A DNA stretch of 64,000 nt from Streptomyces spiroverticillatus (GTDB taxonomy: Bacteria > Actinomycetota > Actinomycetes > Streptomycetales > Streptomycetaceae). The stretch is taken from the NCBI GenBank assembly GCA_014650415.1, contig BMUX01000005.1, positions 496,001 to 560,000 on the forward strand, written 5' to 3'. Numbering within the stretch: the first letter of the stretch is position 1; each line of letters begins with the position of its first letter. The notes beneath the pieces were generated by a model. The model was given only the letters and a program-made list of their open reading frames with translations. It was not told the DNA's origin and ran no database searches. The position numbers and the translations under genes are program-made. Below, one piece after another: positions 57,753 through 64,000 of this stretch.

Positions 57753-58487
57753 ATGCCTGCCATCCTTATCCACGGAGTGCCTGACACTCATCACGTATGG
57801 GACGGTGTGCGACAGCACCTGACCAGGGCCGACGTGGAAGCCTGGGACCTGCCCGGTTTCGGTGCCGCGCGCCCGAACGGCTTCGGCTCCTCCAAGGAGG
57901 AGTACGTCGACTGGCTGGTCCGACGACTGGAAAGGCTCGGTGAGCCGGTGGACCTGGTCGGTCACGACTGGGGCTGCATTCTCACGCTCCGCGTCGCCTG
58001 TCTGCGCCCCGACCTGGTCCGCACCTGGGCCGGAGGCAACGGGCCGGTCAACTCCAGTTACGTGTGGCACCCGCTGGCCAAGATCTGGCAGGACCAGGTC
58101 GAGGGCAACCGCTTCATGCGCGAACTGCGTGCGGAGCCGTTCGCCGAGGACCTGGCGGCCGGTTTCGACGTACCCATCGGGCTGGCCAAGGACATGGCGA
58201 GCCGCGTGGACGAGCCAATGAAGGACTCCATCCTCAAGCTGTACCGCTCTGCGGTCAGCATGGGGGCGGAGTGGGAACCGGGACTGTCCGCCGTGTCGGC
58301 GCCCTGTCTGGTCTTCTGGGGAGCCCTCGACCCCGCGTGCCAAATCGAGTTCGGGCGCAAGCTCGGCGCCTCCCTGCATGCCTCCGAGGTGGTCGAGATG
58401 GACAGCAACCACTGGCCGCTGCTCCAGCGCCCCGCGGAGGTCGCCGAGATTCTGGAAGGTCATTGGAGCGCGTACGCCGACGACTGA
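57753..58487 (+). CDS. Alpha/beta hydrolase with Asp nucleophile (haloalkane dehalogenase/epoxide hydrolase type)
   Basis: 244 aa. The oxyanion region is 'ILIHGVPDTHHVWDGV' and the nucleophile elbow 'VGHDWGCILTLRVA' has Asp in place of Ser, as in haloalkane dehalogenases and epoxide hydrolases. The second acid is likely in 'VFWGALDPACQ' and the base His in 'EMDSNHWPLLQRPAEV'. Length is shorter than typical (about 290), with a reduced cap domain. AAGGAG 7-8 bases before the ATG at 57753. It probably hydrolyses a small ester, epoxide or halide; substrate unknown. Confidence 0.88.
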   Translation: MPAILIHGVPDTHHVWDGVRQHLTRADVEAWDLPGFGAARPNGFGSSKEEYVDWLVRRLERLGEPVDLVGHDWGCILTLRVACLRPDLVRTWAGGNGPVNSSYVWHPLAKIWQDQVEGNRFMRELRAEPFAEDLAAGFDVPIGLAKDMASRVDEPMKDSILKLYRSAVSMGAEWEPGLSAVSAPCLVFWGALDPACQIEFGRKLGASLHASEVVEMDSNHWPLLQRPAEVAEILEGHWSAYADD

Positions 58488-58958
58488 CGACCGCTGAGGC
58501 GGTCGTACTTCTTGCATCCCGCGACGGAGGGGCGAAGGGTGCACGGTCCGATCTCTGTCCTCGTCGTGCCCGCCGGCAGCTGAAGGTGGTGAGTGCGCCA
58601 CGAGCTCCGGTATCGCTGAGCGGCACACGGCCAAAGGGACCACTGTGTCGGCCACGGCCGTCTGACACATCCAACGGGAAACAGTGTGGGTATGAGGGCG
58701 CGTATCTGGTCGTGATCAAGGGTTGGTTCGGGGGAGGTCCTTGATCCAGATCATGGCGGTACAGAGACGGAGGCCTGCGAGGTAGCTCTCGGTCGTCTTC
58801 GGCGGCAAGAGAATCTGCGCCATCCGATACGGCCACCGCACGTCTCTGGTCTATGAATCGCATATGAGAGTGAACGGGCCTCCGCGCGCGTGGCGTTGAC
58901 GCCCGCCGCACTGCTTGAGCCTACCCACGGACGGTAGTCGGCGGTGATCCGGCCACCA
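58488..58958. other. 471-base stretch with a possible transposase tail
   Basis: On the minus strand (about 58840-58719) an open frame ends 'TTESYLAGLRLCTAMIWIKD' then 'LPRTNP' and a TGA. The pattern of a hydrophobic terminal helix resembles the end of some transposases, but I cannot assign it. Otherwise no gene is seen. Confidence 0.3.
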
Positions 58959-58985
58959 TGTCACACCGAGTGCCGGAGCTCGGTC
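58959..58985 (+). promoter_or_regulatory. ECF41-type promoter of ndh
   Basis: TGTCACA (58959-58965), 16 bases, GGTC (58982-58985), identical in motif and spacing to the sites before hmp, the 33-aa ORF and at the right edge. Transcription would start near 58992, about 29 bases before the GTG of ndh, which also rules out the ATG at 58958 as start. Confidence 0.85.
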
Positions 58986-59020
58986 TACAAGGTGAAGACC
59001 GACAGGAACAGAGGGACACC

Positions 59021-60379
59021 GTGCGTGAGATCTTGATAGTGGGCGGCGGCTATGCGGGTTTCTACACAGCGTGGGGCCTGGAGAAGAAGCTGCGACGGGG
59101 TGAGGCGCGCGTCACCGTCGTCGACCCTCGTCCCTACATGACGTACCAGCCGTTCCTGCCCGAGGTCGTGGCCGGCTCGGTGGAGGCGCGGCACGCCGCG
59201 GTATCGCTCCGACGGCACCTGCACCACACGCGTCTGATCGCGGGCTCGGTGACCGAGATCCGCCACGGCGCGCGCACGGTCACGGTCCGCCCGGAATCCG
59301 CTCCGCCCTTCGACCTGCAGTACGACGTGCTGGTGGTGACGGCCGGGGCCGTCACACGTACCTTCCCGATCCCGGGGCTGAGCGATCAGGCGTACGGGCT
59401 GAAGCACGTCGAGGAGGCGGTGGCCATCCGCGACCGCCTCCTCACCTCGTTCGACCGCGCGGCCGGCCTGCCGCGCGGGCCCGAACGCAGCAAACTACTC
59501 ACCGTCACCGTCGTCGGTGGCGGATTCTCCGGAGTGGAGGGGTTCGGTGAACTGCTGGCACTGGCGACCGCGTTGCTCAAGCGGTATCCGGAGATCGACG
59601 CGGACGAACCGGCCTTCCACCTGGTCGAGGCGCGAGACCGTATCCTGCCCGAGGTCACCGACCGGCCGGGGGCCTGGGTGGTGCGTTCACTGGAGAAGCG
59701 GGGGGCGCGGGTGCACCTGAACACCCAGCTCGTCTCCGCCGCGGACGGGCGCGTGCGGCTCTCTGACGGCACCGAGTACGACTCGGGGCTCCTGGTGTGG
59801 GCGGCCGGCAATGCTGCCAACCCGATCGTGCACAACCACAGCGACCTCCCCGTCGACGAGCGCGGACTGCTCACCGTACGGGCGGATCTGCGGGTTGCCA
59901 CGGGCACCGAGGTGGTGCCCGAAGCCTGGGCGGCGGGTGATGATGCCTCGGTGCCCGATCTTGCCGCCGGGCGGCCGGGTGCCCACACCGTGCCCAACGC
60001 CCAGCATGCCGTCCGGCAAGGCAAACGGCTGGCCAAGAACATCCTGGCGTCCCTGCGCGAGCGCCCGGCAAAGGACTATATGCACCGTGGCCTGGGCGTG
60101 GTGGCCACGCTCGGGCTCGGCCGCGGCATCTTCCAGTACCGGAGTCTGGTCATCAAGGGGTTCCCGGCGTGGCTGATGCACCGGGGGTACCACGTCCTGG
60201 CCATACCGAGCTGGGAGCGGAAGGCGCGCGTGTTCGCTGTGTGGGCCACCGCCGTTCTCTACGGCCGCGACATCGTCTCGCTCGCCTCGGTGCAGCACCC
60301 GAGGGAGGCCTTCGTCTCACACGGCGACCCGCGCCCGGGTGCGGAGCCCGCTGAGCCCGAAGACAGGATCAGGGCTTGA
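59021..60379 (+). CDS. ndh: Type II NADH dehydrogenase
   Basis: 452 aa from the GTG at 59021, with AGAGGGA 6 bases upstream. Two Rossmann units: 'EILIVGGGYAGFYTAWGLEK' (FAD) and 'VTVVGGGFSGVEGFGELLAL' (NADH, about 160-180). 'AWAAGDDASVPDLAAG' is the second FAD-binding signature and 'TVPNAQHAVRQGKRLAKNI' the quinone-site helix. The C-terminal 60 residues carry amphipathic segments for membrane attachment. It transfers electrons from NADH to menaquinone without pumping protons. A perfect ECF41-type promoter sits upstream, so it is likely induced by the SigJ-like factor. Confidence 0.94.
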   Translation: MREILIVGGGYAGFYTAWGLEKKLRRGEARVTVVDPRPYMTYQPFLPEVVAGSVEARHAAVSLRRHLHHTRLIAGSVTEIRHGARTVTVRPESAPPFDLQYDVLVVTAGAVTRTFPIPGLSDQAYGLKHVEEAVAIRDRLLTSFDRAAGLPRGPERSKLLTVTVVGGGFSGVEGFGELLALATALLKRYPEIDADEPAFHLVEARDRILPEVTDRPGAWVVRSLEKRGARVHLNTQLVSAADGRVRLSDGTEYDSGLLVWAAGNAANPIVHNHSDLPVDERGLLTVRADLRVATGTEVVPEAWAAGDDASVPDLAAGRPGAHTVPNAQHAVRQGKRLAKNILASLRERPAKDYMHRGLGVVATLGLGRGIFQYRSLVIKGFPAWLMHRGYHVLAIPSWERKARVFAVWATAVLYGRDIVSLASVQHPREAFVSHGDPRPGAEPAEPEDRIRA

Positions 60380-60899
60380 CGGCGCGGTAGAGCCCGCGGC
60401 CGACCCGCTGGATGCGCGAGGCGCCGACCAGGCGGTCGAGCGTGCTGCGGATGGCGTTGATGCTGCCGCTGTCGGTGTCGCGTCCCAGAGCGGACGCGAC
60501 GTCGCGGGCGCGTACTTCGTCGTCCCCGGATTGTGCGAAGTACGCCAGGATCTGTTCCGTGAGCCTGCCGTACGTCTTGCCGTCGTCGCCGTCTTCGTTG
60601 CTCCGTTTGGCCTTGGCAGGGTTCTCGTCGGCCGGAACGGCCGATGCCCCGGCTCGTGTGGGCTTCGGCTTCGCCGGGGACGGCGGGGCCGCGGGGCCCG
60701 GGGGAGTGGCGGCCGGGCCGCTGCCGGGCATGAGGGCCTGAAGGGCGTCGAGCGCCCGCTGCACGGAACCGAGGTGGGCGCTGACCGCGGCCAGTTCCCT
60801 CTCCAGTGCCTGCTTCTGGATCTCAAGCCGGGTCAGGTCCTCCCGGAGACTCTCGGCAGCGCTTTCGATGTTGCGGGCCGTCGGGGTCACGGAAACCAT
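60369..60899 (-). CDS. Coiled-coil plus winged-helix protein
   Basis: 176 aa. Residues about 8-58 form a coiled coil ('ESAAESLREDLTRLEIQKQ', 'ALERELAAVSAHLGSVQRAL'), then a Pro/Ala-rich linker to about 105, then a winged helix: 'YGRLTEQILAYFAQSGDDEV', 'RARDVASALGRDTDSGSINA', 'IRSTLDRLVGASRIQRVGRG'. Probably a DNA-binding regulator or nucleoid-type protein. Its stop overlaps the end of ndh by 11 bases (convergent). A damaged paralogue lies at 57243-57563. Confidence 0.8.
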   Translation of the reverse strand: MVSVTPTARNIESAAESLREDLTRLEIQKQALERELAAVSAHLGSVQRALDALQALMPGSGPAATPPGPAAPPSPAKPKPTRAGASAVPADENPAKAKRSNEDGDDGKTYGRLTEQILAYFAQSGDDEVRARDVASALGRDTDSGSINAIRSTLDRLVGASRIQRVGRGLYRAVKP

Positions 60900-61110
60900 G
60901 GGTTCCTCTCACTCTCAACCCTTTGTCATGGCGGGCCCTTTCGTTGTGCTGGCCCGCCACCCGGCGCGGAACCGGGGGATGCTGTCCAACATCATAGGCA
61001 GCGTCTCCACCGGTACGAGAACAGAGTGGGCAGAGCCCTGGAGAACACACTGTTCCTCGCGGGGGCTGGTGAAGATCCGGTCGGTCGGTGAGATTCGCCC
61101 GCACGGGCCG

Positions 61111-61362
61111 TCAGAGACAGCCCGTCGGCCGGGGGGCGAGCCCCATGTCGCCCCCTCCGTCTGCCGGTGCCTCGGTGCAACCAGATTCGGCTGCGGTCCG
61201 CGGCAGCTGTGCGATCTTCTCGGACACCTTGCGGATCTGGGCGTTCACCTCGTCGATCGCCTCCCGGAGCACACCAAGCCGTCCCTCGAGGACGGCTGCC
61301 TCCGCGGCCAGCGAGACGGTGACGGCGGCGGGATCGGTCTGGCGGCCAGCGCTTCGAGTCAT
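61111..61362 (-). CDS. Small coiled-coil protein
   Basis: 83 aa from the ATG at 61362; GGAGGG lies 7 bases upstream. Residues 15-52 are a heptad-patterned helix ('VSLAAEAAVLEGRLGVLREA', 'IDEVNAQIRKVSEKIAQLP'), the rest is Gly/Pro-rich. The ATG overlaps the stop of the 33-aa ORF upstream (ATGA), so the pair is translationally coupled and shares the ECF41-type promoter at 61530-61556. Function unknown. Confidence 0.7.
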   Translation of the reverse strand: MTRSAGRQTDPAAVTVSLAAEAAVLEGRLGVLREAIDEVNAQIRKVSEKIAQLPRTAAESGCTEAPADGGGDMGLAPRPTGCL

Positions 61363-61460
61363 CCGCACGTCCCTCCTCGGCCGGCGTCGGAAGCCCTGTG
61401 GACGGGCTGGACGGGCTTCTCTGGACCGGTTGTCGCTCGGACGTGGTTGATGCGTTTCAC
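61359..61460 (-). CDS. 33-residue peptide, first ORF of a coupled pair
   Basis: GTG at 61460 with GAAGGAGGAGC 8 bases upstream, one of the strongest ribosome sites in the window. The product, beginning 'VKRINHVRATTGPEKP' and ending 'DAGRGGTCG', is basic and has no hydrophobic segment. Its TGA overlaps the next ATG. It could be a leader peptide controlling translation of the downstream gene or a functional small protein. Confidence 0.6.
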   Translation of the reverse strand: MKRINHVRATTGPEKPVQPVHRASDAGRGGTCG

Positions 61461-61479
61461 TGCCGTGCTCCTCCTTCAC

Positions 61480-61498
61480 TGCCGCAGGGGCTGCGGCA
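61480..61498 (-). promoter_or_regulatory. Leader stem-loop before the 33-aa ORF
   Basis: TGCCGCAG-GGG-CTGCGGCA, perfect eight-base arms with a three-base loop. It lies in the predicted 5' leader immediately upstream of the Shine-Dalgarno site and might modulate translation. Confidence 0.5.
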
Positions 61499-61529
61499 CG
61501 GAAGCGCCGCGAGCCGTCGATACCGCATT

Positions 61530-61556
61530 GACCGGGCAGTGGCAGGAGCTGTGACA
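61530..61556 (-). promoter_or_regulatory. ECF41-type promoter of the small-ORF pair
   Basis: On the minus strand: TGTCACA (61556-61550), 16 bases, GGTC (61533-61530). The predicted start point near 61523 leaves a leader of about 63 bases before the GTG at 61460. Confidence 0.8.
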
Positions 61557-61751
61557 GCCGTCGTACGGCTGCCGCATTCCGGCAGTTCGCAGCCGGGGGA
61601 CGAAGCGTTCTGGGAGAAGAGGGCGCGCGCCGTGCAGCAGTACGTGGAGAACCTCCAGCACGACGTCTGCCGCCCCGGGTCTTGCCCGGGCTGCCCCCGC
61701 AGCGAGCGAGAGCCCTGTGAGGGAGGTTCTGACAGCGGCCGCGCGTGTTGA
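61551..61751 (+). CDS. Possible small cysteine-rich protein
   Basis: 66 aa from a GTG at 61551 with AGGAG 3 bases upstream. A helix 'EAFWEKRARAVQQYVENLQ' is followed by a Cys-rich tail, 'CRPGSCPGCPRSEREPC', with C-x4-C-x2-C spacing. The start codon overlaps the opposite-strand promoter at 61530-61556, so expression of both would interfere. Could be spurious. Confidence 0.35.
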   Translation: MTAVVRLPHSGSSQPGDEAFWEKRARAVQQYVENLQHDVCRPGSCPGCPRSEREPCEGGSDSGRAC

Positions 61752-61998
61752 AGTGCGGATGATGATTCCCTTCGGAATGTGAGTGTGAGGAGCGGCCCGG
61801 GGTAAGTGGACTCCAAGGACCGCCGGTACACACGACACACGTTATTGCCACTGAGCGGGACGGAAGGTCACAGACCGGCATGACGGTGTGTTTCGTTGCG
61901 GAGACGCAAGCACCGCTCCCACTTCACGGTGAGGGAAGCTCACCGCCCGGGGAGGGGTGTCAGGCGGGTAACGTTCCGTTCGGAAGGGGGGAGTCGGT

Positions 61999-62865
61999 AT
62001 GGAGCACATCGGTGACGCCGTGCCGCTCACGGAACTGCTCGACGAGCGGCGGCACTTGGTGGGTGTCGCGCACTGGATGCTGGGCAGCAGGGTCACGGCC
62101 GAGCGCGTCGCCGACGAGGCGTACCGGGAGTGGTACGGGCTTGGTGACGGCGAGCGGTCACGCATACAGGCCCCGCGGACATGGCTGACCCACGTCGTGG
62201 GTGGCCTCTCTCTGGCACGGCTCGCCCCGCTCGGTCCGAACGGTGACACACGTGGCCGTTCGGACTGCCAAGGAGTGTGCGAGGACGGGCCGGAGAGGGA
62301 AGTCAGCGAGGTGCTGCTGCGGGTGGTTGACACGCTGTCGCCGGCTCAGAGAGCCGCATTCGTACTCGACGGTCTCTACGGAGCGCCGGCGTCCAGGGCA
62401 CCGCGCGGCGCGGCGCGTTCGGTACCGGTTCGTGCCGACCCGGCGGTTGCGGCTCGGCAGGGACTGCGTGCCCGAAGCCGTCGGCCGGCGGGTCGGCACG
62501 AGGAGACGGTGCGGGCCGTACGGCAGGCGTGTGCCCACGGGAACCACGAAGCTCTCGCCGCATTGCTCACCGATGATGTCACCGCGTACTTCGACGGCGG
62601 TGGCAAGGTCCGCGCACCGGTCAGACCCGTCACCGGCGACGAGAACGTCGCCCGCAGCCTGATCACCTTGCTCTCCGCCTGCCGGCGCACCACTGTGGAC
62701 ACCTGGCCGGTCAACGGACGCACCGGACTGGTCGCCCGCTGCGACGAGCAGGTCGCCGCCGTGATCACCCTCGACCTGGTCCACTCTCGTGTGGCTCAGG
62801 TCTGGGCAGTCCTCAACCCCGACAAGCTTCGCTCCTGGAACAGGGTTGCCCACGAGAGTATGTGA
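61999..62865 (+). CDS. ECF41-like protein with degenerate sigma domains and intact C-terminal extension
   Basis: 288 aa. The N-terminal part 'RRHLVGVAHWMLGSRVTAER' recalls sigma2 but lacks its conserved D-x-x-Q-E core. Sigma4 starts normally ('VVDTLSPAQRAAFVLDGLYG') and then becomes an Arg/Ala-rich stretch (about 130-165) without a helix-turn-helix. The SnoaL-like C-terminus is well preserved, with the ECF41 hallmarks D-G-G-G-K in 'AYFDGGGKVRAPV' and N-P-D-K-L in 'VWAVLNPDKLRSW'. GAAGGGGGGAG precedes the ATG. It ends 13 bases from the stop of an intact SigJ-like gene and may modulate it or be decaying. Confidence 0.75.
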   Translation: MEHIGDAVPLTELLDERRHLVGVAHWMLGSRVTAERVADEAYREWYGLGDGERSRIQAPRTWLTHVVGGLSLARLAPLGPNGDTRGRSDCQGVCEDGPEREVSEVLLRVVDTLSPAQRAAFVLDGLYGAPASRAPRGAARSVPVRADPAVAARQGLRARSRRPAGRHEETVRAVRQACAHGNHEALAALLTDDVTAYFDGGGKVRAPVRPVTGDENVARSLITLLSACRRTTVDTWPVNGRTGLVARCDEQVAAVITLDLVHSRVAQVWAVLNPDKLRSWNRVAHESM

Positions 62866-62878
62866 CGGTCCGTGAGAT

Positions 62879-63793
62879 CTAACCGTAGACCGCCTCGCGG
62901 GAGCGGGAGCGGAGCAGAGCAGCGATCTTGTCCGGGTTGAAGACCCACATCACCTGATGAATGCCCCGGTGCGTGGCCGCGACGGTCATGAAGGTGGAGG
63001 CCCGGCCGTCGCGGTACAGGACGACTCCGGCGCGACCGTTGGCCTCGACCGTCTCGGCCTCGACCGTGGGCCAGAACCGTGGGTGGGCGGTCGACAGGTT
63101 CGCCACGCGGGCCCGGCCGACGACCGGGACGCGGGCCGCCCCGCGCATACCGTTCCCGTCGGACAGACTGACCGCGTCCGAGGTGAGCAGCGCTTCCAGA
63201 GAGGCGACGTCCCCCTGCCGGGCAGCGGTGACGAACGCGTTGAGCAACCTGCGGTGCTCGATGGCGTCGACGCTGTCCCGTTGGTCCTCGGTGAGGTGCT
63301 TGCGGGCCCGGCTCACGATCTTGCGCACGTTGACGGGGCTGAGCCCCAGAATCTGTGCTATCTCCGGGTAGGAGTAGTCGAAGGCCTCCCGCAGGACGTA
63401 GGCGGCACGCTCGGTCGGCGGCAGCTTCTCCAGCACCAGGAGCAGGGCGAGTTCCAGCGCTTCCGCCCGTTCGGCACCTGCCTGCGGGTCGTCGCTGGTG
63501 TCGATGGGCTCGGGCAGCCAGGGGCCGATGTAGGTCTCACGGCGTACCCGGGCCGACTGGGCGACGTTGATGGCCAGTCGTGTGGTGGCGCTCGACAGAA
63601 AGGCCGCGGGGCTGACCACCACGGCCCTGTCGGTGTGCTGCCACCGCAGCCACACCTCCTGTACGACGTCCTCGGCCTCCACCGCGCTGCCCAGCACGCG
63701 ATAGGCGATGCCGAAGAGACGCGGCCGGAGCTTCACGAAGACGGTCACGGCGTCATGCAGGTCGCCTTCTATGGTGATCACCTCTGGACGCAT
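62879..63793 (-). CDS. sigJ: ECF41/SigJ-type RNA polymerase sigma factor
   Basis: 304 aa from the ATG at 63793. Sigma2: 'LFGIAYRVLGSAVEAEDVVQ' followed by 'EVWLRWQ'; linker with the ECF41 signature W-L-P-E-P in 'YIGPWLPEPIDTS'; sigma4: 'LPPTERAAYVLREAFDYSYP' and 'EIAQILGLSPVNVRKIVSRA'. The C-terminal SnoaL-like domain has D-G-N-G (variant of D-G-G-G) and N-P-D-K-I in 'VMWVFNPDKIAAL'. In ECF41 factors this fused domain replaces an anti-sigma and tunes activity. It is the likely reader of the four TGTCACA-N16-GGTC promoters, and of a weaker one before its own gene. Confidence 0.93.
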   Translation of the reverse strand: MRPEVITIEGDLHDAVTVFVKLRPRLFGIAYRVLGSAVEAEDVVQEVWLRWQHTDRAVVVSPAAFLSSATTRLAINVAQSARVRRETYIGPWLPEPIDTSDDPQAGAERAEALELALLLVLEKLPPTERAAYVLREAFDYSYPEIAQILGLSPVNVRKIVSRARKHLTEDQRDSVDAIEHRRLLNAFVTAARQGDVASLEALLTSDAVSLSDGNGMRGAARVPVVGRARVANLSTAHPRFWPTVEAETVEANGRAGVVLYRDGRASTFMTVAATHRGIHQVMWVFNPDKIAALLRSRSREAVYG

Positions 63794-63873
63794 GTCCCTG
63801 GGTCTCCGTTTCCTGTTGCCGGGTTGTTGACGGAGGCGGTGCGCGTTCTTGTGGGGGCGCCTCCGCTCCAGGA

Positions 63874-63900
63874 GACCGAGCACACATACGTTTCGTTACA
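63874..63900 (-). promoter_or_regulatory. Variant ECF41-type promoter before sigJ
   Basis: On the minus strand: TGTAACG (63900-63894), 16 bases, GGTC (63877-63874). Five of seven -35 bases and all -10 bases match the four perfect copies, with the same spacing, suggesting weak autoregulation. Confidence 0.5.
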
Positions 63901-63945
63901 GGTGCCCGACGCACTTTGTGCCAGAACTTCACGGCTCGGCGGCGA

Positions 63946-63972
63946 TGTCACACATATGCCGATCCACTGGTC
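63946..63972 (+). promoter_or_regulatory. ECF41-type promoter directed out of the right edge
   Basis: TGTCACA (63946-63952), 16 bases, GGTC (63969-63972). The start point would be near 63979 and the gene beyond 64000, divergent from sigJ. In ECF41 loci the neighbouring target is usually a carboxymuconolactone decarboxylase, oxidoreductase or epimerase. Confidence 0.8.
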
Positions 63973-64000
63973 CTTCCCAGTGAAGGGTGGTGCTCCTCGC

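Noticed and set aside
57829..58487. Haloalkane dehalogenase assignment for the 57753 hydrolase
   Set aside because: The Asp nucleophile fits, but the halide-stabilising residues and cap could not be confirmed, so only the broad type is given.

Overview
The window is high-GC actinobacterial DNA with strong GC3 bias, GTG/TTG starts, purine-rich Shine-Dalgarno sites and a typical Streptomyces set of families: RsbW-like ATP-binding proteins, CGNR and PaaX regulators, duplicate universal stress proteins, and a SigJ/ECF41 sigma factor. It also carries two copies of a familiar Streptomyces intergenic repeat. I read it as a Streptomyces chromosome segment, probably from an arm, because many genes are small accessory functions and about nine are broken. 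No tRNA, rRNA or CRISPR array was seen.

1-14 kb: a decayed ABC-2 exporter operon with a kinase gene at the left edge, then single-gene units (RidA, macro domain, alpha/beta hydrolase, GNAT, EF-hand protein, phosphotransferase, DUF389, anti-sigma-like ATPase, VOC protein), a divergent MarR/EamA exporter pair with paired operators, and small proteins. 13.6-19 kb: nitrite assimilation, with a CbiX-like chelatase, a NirB-NirD fusion and a NarK transporter translationally coupled to it, closed by a strong terminator. 19-28 kb: VOC/CGNR divergent pair whose two start codons sit in one palindrome, an MMPL exporter, an AlkZ-like protein, a BtrH-like protein, a MerR regulator, an LLM oxidoreductase remnant and a membrane-anchored serine hydrolase. 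28-34 kb: a response regulator, histidine kinase, MacB-type ATPase and FtsX-type permease in one orientation.

34.6-48 kb resembles a dormancy/low-oxygen gene set: small membrane protein, Acg-type nitroreductase, tandem universal stress protein, P1B-5 ATPase with a hemerythrin domain, GlgX, plus remnants of a decarboxylase and an Hsp20. Three genes here have GGGCC-N4/5-GGCCC inverted repeats upstream. Embedded in it is a large NACHT/STAND ATPase followed by a 189-aa protein with beta-repeat-like 'VTG' motifs, a candidate two-gene signalling or defence module.

48-55 kb is heavily decayed (frameshifted SHOCT gene, DUF418 gene split by an in-frame TGA, internally deleted IS3 element) around an intact GNAT-PaaX operon. 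55-64 kb holds flavohemoglobin, an alpha/beta hydrolase, NADH dehydrogenase II, several small genes, and two tail-to-tail ECF41-like genes. Four perfect copies of TGTCACA-N16-GGTC occur only here: in front of hmp, ndh, a small-peptide operon and a gene beyond the right edge. They closely resemble the published ECF41 promoter (TGTCACA-N16-CGTC), so the intact SigJ-like factor at the right end probably controls a local nitric-oxide/redox regulon. This is the most notable result.
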